Shown piece after piece: positions 11,792 to 16,092 of a DNA stretch of 16,092 bases. This stretch comes from Nitrospirota bacterium (GTDB taxonomy: Bacteria; Nitrospirota; Nitrospiria; Nitrospirales; Nitrospiraceae), in NCBI GenBank assembly GCA_016195505.1, contig JACPZN010000367.1, forward strand, positions 1-16,092. Reading direction: 5' to 3'. The notes beneath the pieces are model-generated. The model ran no database searches. It was given only the letters and a program-made list of their open reading frames with translations, and was not told the origin of the DNA. The translations under genes were made by a program, and so were the position numbers. Numbering within the stretch: the first letter of the stretch is position 1; each line of letters begins with the position of its first letter.

Positions 11792-12919
11792 ATGAAAGTA
11801 CGGATCGGGCGAGACGAGCTACTTATCGGACTCCAACGAGTCCAGGGTGTCGTGGAGAAACGGAACACCATGCCCATTCTGTCGAACATTCTGCTGGAAG
11901 CCAAGCAGGAGGGCGCGGAGATTGTAGCGACGGACCTCGAAATTGGCATGCGGGGCCTGTATAAGGCGACGGTGCTGAAGACCGGCGGCGTGACCATATC
12001 CGCCCGCAAGCTGTTCGAGATCATCAAAGAACTGCCGTCGGGTGAAATAGAATTGACGGCGGGGGACAACAACTGGACGACCATTCAAGCAGGGAAGAGC
12101 CAATTCAAAGTTGTCGGATTGCCCAGCGCGGAGTACCCAGCGCTGCCGGCCATTGAGCGCGAAGGATTAACGCCCCTCTCGGGAGACGGTCTCCTGGAAT
12201 TGATTCGGAAGACGCTCTTTGCCGCCGGAGATAATGATGCCCGCTATATTCTGAACGGCCTGCTGGTCACCCTTGTGACCACCGATAAAAAAACCGCGCT
12301 TCGATTGGTCGGCACCGACGGCCATCGCCTGGCTGTGGCGGAACAGGAAGTAGGCAAGGCCGGCAGCAAGGGAGCCCCACAGGAAATCAAGGCGATCATT
12401 CCCAAGAAGGCTGCGCAAGAAATGCGGCGTCTGCTGGAAGAGGGAGGAGACGGTGAACCCCTCATTGGCTTCACTAAGAATCTAATGATCTTTCGCAAGA
12501 GCGGTCTGCTGCTGACCTCCAGGTTGATGGAAGGCAACTATCCCAACTATCAACAAGTCATTCCAAAAGAAGGCGGCAAGAAAATCAGTGTGAATCGGGT
12601 TGACCTGGAAAGCGCGTTGCGCCGTGTGTCAGTACTGTCGAAGGAGAAGGCGAGTGCCGTGAAGGTCTCGTTCGCGTCGGGCAAGATGACGCTGTTTTCC
12701 AGCAGTCCGGATTACGGAGAAGCCACCGAAGAATTACCCGCGCGCTACGAGGGGGAAGCCCTCAACACCGGGTTCAATGCCCGCTATCTTCTGGATGTCT
12801 TCAGCGTGATGGATGGGGAAAGTATCTCATTGCAGATGGAGACTCCGCTCAGTCCTTGTTTGATCCAGGAATCCGAGAGTCCTGGGTTCAAGTGTGTCGT
12901 GATGCCGATCAAGATTTGA
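11792..12919 (+). CDS. dnaN: DNA polymerase III beta sliding clamp
   Basis: A 375-aa protein in the standard three-domain clamp size. It begins with MKVRIGRDELLIGLQRVQGVVEKRNTMPILSNILLEA, the usual first-domain pattern, contains GTDGHRLAVAE and LMEGNYPNYQQVIPKE typical of the second domain, and ends in the family's VMP-type tail (CVVMPIKI). As a ring-shaped dimer it tethers polymerase III and other partners to DNA in the cytoplasm. The ATG at 11792 is 8 nt after GGGAG (11779-11783). The 24-bp gap from dnaA suggests co-transcription. A GC-rich hairpin follows its stop directly. Confidence 0.98.
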   Translation: MKVRIGRDELLIGLQRVQGVVEKRNTMPILSNILLEAKQEGAEIVATDLEIGMRGLYKATVLKTGGVTISARKLFEIIKELPSGEIELTAGDNNWTTIQAGKSQFKVVGLPSAEYPALPAIEREGLTPLSGDGLLELIRKTLFAAGDNDARYILNGLLVTLVTTDKKTALRLVGTDGHRLAVAEQEVGKAGSKGAPQEIKAIIPKKAAQEMRRLLEEGGDGEPLIGFTKNLMIFRKSGLLLTSRLMEGNYPNYQQVIPKEGGKKISVNRVDLESALRRVSVLSKEKASAVKVSFASGKMTLFSSSPDYGEATEELPARYEGEALNTGFNARYLLDVFSVMDGESISLQMETPLSPCLIQESESPGFKCVVMPIKI

Positions 12920-12981
12920 GGCAGGGGGCCAAGGGCACGAGGCTACAGAAGCAAACTTCTCACAGCCCCTTGCCCCTTGCC
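12920..12981. repeat. G/C-strand inverted repeat between dnaN and gyrB
   Basis: GGCAGGGGGCCAAGGG (12920-12935) can pair with CCCCTTGCCCCTTGCC (12966-12981) with small bulges. It begins at the base after the dnaN stop and fills most of the 100-bp gap before gyrB. No T-run follows, so it is at best a weak terminator or an mRNA-end stabiliser. Its CCTTGCCCC/CCTTGCC repetition suggests another dispersed-repeat family. Confidence 0.45.
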
Positions 12982-13019
12982 TCTCGCCTCGCACCTCAGG
13001 CCCATGAAATAGGAGACGG

Positions 13020-15491
13020 ATGGCCACCGAAGAACCCATTACTCAGCAGAAATCAGACAGCTACAGCGCAGATCAAATCAAAGTCCTGGAGGGGCTCGAT
13101 GCGGTGCGGAAACGGCCGGCTATGTACATCGGGAGCACGAGTGTCGACGGGCTCCACCATCTCGTCTACGAAGTCGTCGACAACAGCGTCGACGAACACA
13201 TGGCCGGGTTTGGTGAAGCCATCGAGGTCACGATCCACATCGACGGCAGTGTGACGGTCGTCGATAACGGGCGCGGCATTCCAACAGGGATGCACTCCAC
13301 CCAAAAGAAGTCCGCTGCTGAAGTTGCGCTCACGATGCTCCATGCGGGCGGGAAGTTCGAGCAGGGCGCCTATACGGTCTCCGGTGGCCTACACGGGGTC
13401 GGCATCTCGGTCGTGAACGCGTTGTCAGAGTGGCTCGAACTGGAAATCTGGCAGGACGGCCAGGTGTTCGAGCAGCGGTACGAGCGTGGCAAACCCGGCG
13501 CGCCACTCAAGGAGACAGGCAAGACCAAGCGTCGTGGCACCAAGGTCCGGTTCAAACCAGACGGCCAGATCTTCGAGACGCTGGAGTTCAGTTTCGATGT
13601 GTTGGCCCAGCGCCTGCGCGAACTCGCCTTCTTGAACAAAGGTCTCGCTATCACCCTGAAGGATGAGCGGAAAGAACCGGCCAAAGAGCAGGTCTTCCTC
13701 TACAGGGGTGGCATCGTCTCTTTTGTCGAACATTTGAACGAGGCGAAAACGCCGCTGCACAAGCCGATCTATGTCAATGTTGAGAAGCCGGAAATGATCC
13801 TGGAGGTCGCCCTCCAATATAACGACAGCTATGCCGAGAACCTCTTCTCGTTTGCGAATAACATCAATACCAAGGAAGGCGGTACGCACTTGGTGGGGTT
13901 CAAGGCCGCGCTGACGCGAACAATCAATAGTTACGCGAACGCGAACGATCTGCTGAAGAAAGAGACAGAGTCCTTGACCGGCGACGATGTACGCGAAGGA
14001 CTTACGGCGGTCGTCAGCGTCAAGGTCCGGAATCCCCAGTTCGAAGGCCAGACGAAAGCGAAGTTGGGCAATAGCGAAGTGAAGGGGGTCGTCGAGGCTG
14101 CGGTCAACGAGGCCTTGGGCAACTATTTTGAGGAAAATCCACCGGTTGCCCGGAAGATCATCGGGAAGGCCATCGATGCGGCCCGCGCCCGTGAAGCGGC
14201 GCGCAAGGCCAAGGATCTGATCAGGCGCAAGAGCGCACTCGACGGAGGTTCGCTCCCCGGGAAGCTGGCCGATTGTTCGGAAAAAGATCCGGCCCTGAGC
14301 GAACTCTATATCGTCGAGGGTGATTCGGCCGGCGGATCCGCGAAGCAGGGGCGCGATCGCAAGTTCCAGGCGATCCTGCCGCTCAAAGGCAAGATTCTGA
14401 ACGTCGAGAAAGCACGCTTCGACAAGATGCTCTCGAGCGACGAAATCAGGACGCTCATCATGGCGCTTGGGACCGGCATCGGCCGCAAGCGGGAAGAAGG
14501 CGACAAGAACGAGAAAGACACCTTCGACATCGCGAAGGCGCGCTATCACAAGATCATCCTCATGACCGACGCCGACGTGGACGGCAGTCACATCCGTACC
14601 TTGCTGCTCACTTTCTTCTTCCGGCAGATGCCCGAACTGATTGAACGCGGCTATATCTATATCGCCCAGCCCCCGCTTTTCAAAGTGAAGAAGGGAAAGA
14701 CGGAGCGGTATCTGAAAGACGAAGGACTGTTAAACGAACACCTGGCCGATCTGGCCGTCGAAGATGTCGAACTCTATGTGGAAGGCGCGCAGGGATATGT
14801 GACTGGGCGTCGGCTGCTGCCGATTCTGAAAAAGATGATCGCATTCGAAACGTTGCTTGGCCGGCTGAATAAGAAGCCGCACGAAGCCGCGATGGTGCGA
14901 GCGTTCGTTGATGAACCGGGGCTCGATCGCGAGTTGCTCAAAGATCAAGCGGCACTCAAGAAAGCGGTCGCCAACGTCAAGAAGACACTGGCAAGGGTCC
15001 TCCCTAAAGTAACGCCGACGTTTGAGATTCTCGACGACGAAGAGCATCAATCGAGCAAAGTGGCCTGTCGGCTACATGCGAATGGTATCACCCACGGGTT
15101 GGACGTGACACACGACCTGGTCGGTTCCGCCGATTTCCGTGAACTCCAGAAGCTGGCTCCCTCCGCCATTGGGCTGGGCCGGGCTCCCTACAAGCTCAAG
15201 GCCAAGGGCCAGGAGAACCAGTATCAGTCGACCGATGAGTTGGTCAGGGCCATCTTGGACATGGGGAAGCAGGGCCTGAGCATCCAGCGCTATAAAGGTC
15301 TTGGGGAAATGAATCCGGGACAGCTCTGGGAAACCACCATGAATCCAGAAATGCGCACGCTCTTGAGAGTTACCCTCGAAGACCTCACCGGTGTCGACGA
15401 GATCTTTACGATTCTCATGGGTGATGAGGTCGAACCGCGACGGAATTTCATTCAAACGCACGCGCTCGAGGTGCGAAACCTGGATGTGTAG
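13020..15491 (+). CDS. gyrB: DNA gyrase subunit B
   Basis: The 823-aa ATPase subunit of gyrase, which with GyrA introduces negative supercoils. The GHKL ATPase has EVVDNSVDEHMAG (51-63), VVDNGRGIPTGMH (80-92) and GGLHGVGISVVNALS (122-136). The TOPRIM domain has IVEGDSAGGSAKQGRDR (E433 catalytic) and the acidic DADVDG (D517, D519, D521). The C-terminus has QRYKGLGEMNPGQLWETTM. It is some 170 residues longer than the short Gram-positive type, because of an insert after the acidic motif (about 560-730), as in E. coli GyrB. AGGAGA sits just before the ATG at 13020, with a tight 3-nt gap. gyrA follows 85 bp later. Confidence 0.98.
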   Translation: MATEEPITQQKSDSYSADQIKVLEGLDAVRKRPAMYIGSTSVDGLHHLVYEVVDNSVDEHMAGFGEAIEVTIHIDGSVTVVDNGRGIPTGMHSTQKKSAAEVALTMLHAGGKFEQGAYTVSGGLHGVGISVVNALSEWLELEIWQDGQVFEQRYERGKPGAPLKETGKTKRRGTKVRFKPDGQIFETLEFSFDVLAQRLRELAFLNKGLAITLKDERKEPAKEQVFLYRGGIVSFVEHLNEAKTPLHKPIYVNVEKPEMILEVALQYNDSYAENLFSFANNINTKEGGTHLVGFKAALTRTINSYANANDLLKKETESLTGDDVREGLTAVVSVKVRNPQFEGQTKAKLGNSEVKGVVEAAVNEALGNYFEENPPVARKIIGKAIDAARAREAARKAKDLIRRKSALDGGSLPGKLADCSEKDPALSELYIVEGDSAGGSAKQGRDRKFQAILPLKGKILNVEKARFDKMLSSDEIRTLIMALGTGIGRKREEGDKNEKDTFDIAKARYHKIILMTDADVDGSHIRTLLLTFFFRQMPELIERGYIYIAQPPLFKVKKGKTERYLKDEGLLNEHLADLAVEDVELYVEGAQGYVTGRRLLPILKKMIAFETLLGRLNKKPHEAAMVRAFVDEPGLDRELLKDQAALKKAVANVKKTLARVLPKVTPTFEILDDEEHQSSKVACRLHANGITHGLDVTHDLVGSADFRELQKLAPSAIGLGRAPYKLKAKGQENQYQSTDELVRAILDMGKQGLSIQRYKGLGEMNPGQLWETTMNPEMRTLLRVTLEDLTGVDEIFTILMGDEVEPRRNFIQTHALEVRNLDV

Positions 15492-15502
15492 AGGAGAAGC
15501 TG

Positions 15503-15542
15503 TCAGCTCTCAACGATCAGCACACTCGGAGCTGAGAGCTGA
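15503..15542. repeat. Inverted repeat between gyrB and gyrA
   Basis: TCAGCTCTCA (15503-15512) and TGAGAGCTGA (15533-15542) are perfect 10-bp arms with a 20-bp loop. The elements GATCAGC and GCTGATGGCTGATC flank them and are themselves partly complementary, so the 85-bp gap is almost wholly repetitive. It could pause transcription between gyrB and gyrA or be a mobile repeat; no T-run follows. Confidence 0.6.
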
Positions 15543-15576
15543 ACGCTGATGGCTGATCGCCAAAGAAGGAAATGCA

Positions 15577-16092
<516 letters not shown>

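Noticed and set aside
13425..14591. A 388-codon minus-strand frame inside gyrB
   Set aside because: Antisense to an unambiguous GyrB reading frame; long shadow frames are expected in GC-rich DNA.

Overview
The window is a replication-origin region of a bacterial chromosome: dnaA, dnaN, gyrB and the start of gyrA lie in order on the + strand behind an AT-rich stretch with DnaA boxes. The GC-rich genes, the E. coli-sized GyrB (823 aa, with the extra domain near TOPRIM), a double-length ThyX-like protein, a DsrE/F/H trio and many palindromic intergenic repeats best fit a Gram-negative of the Nitrospira type. That assignment is inference; nothing in the window names the organism.

Layout. (1) 1-1640: the right end of an integrated element. 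It holds two small ribbon-helix-helix (RHH) genes, divergently arranged, and a tyrosine integrase. The integrase's last codons run antisense into a tRNA-Leu(CAG) gene (1602-1688, minus), so the tRNA 3' end is the likely attachment site and the rest of the element lies left of the window. (2) 1690-5014: an accessory-like stretch with three copies (two +, one inverted) of a ~115-bp palindromic repeat, a P-loop-less remnant or relative of an SF1 helicase (minus), a small unknown gene (+), a HEPN-like protein (minus), a 15-bp tandem repeat and a further inverted repeat. (3) 5015-7557: a minus-strand pair, a double-domain ThyX-like protein followed by a TPR protein. (4) 7558-7780: back-to-back sigma70-like promoters. 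(5) 7781-10086: hisS, then three small AT-richer genes resembling DsrE, DsrF and DsrH (TusD, TusC, TusB). (6) 10087-10423: the putative oriC. (7) 10424-16092: dnaA, dnaN, gyrB and gyrA (cut by the window end).

How it works together. The right third is the initiation, clamp and gyrase block, with DnaA boxes immediately before dnaA that can serve both the origin and dnaA autoregulation. hisS and the ThyX-like gene are fired in opposite directions from one 222-bp region. The Dsr-like trio probably carries sulfur for tRNA thiolation or a related relay, but its partner genes are not in the window. The left end is a tRNA-targeted island whose RHH protein probably controls its own promoter and the integrase.

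Most worth a second look: the ThyX-like protein, whose two halves each keep a different part of the ThyX signature; the SF1-like protein with Walker B but no Walker A; palindromic repeats sitting between apparent promoters and the genes they serve; and the Dsr trio between two AT-rich stretches beside dnaA. I see no clear new defence or mobile system complete within the window.
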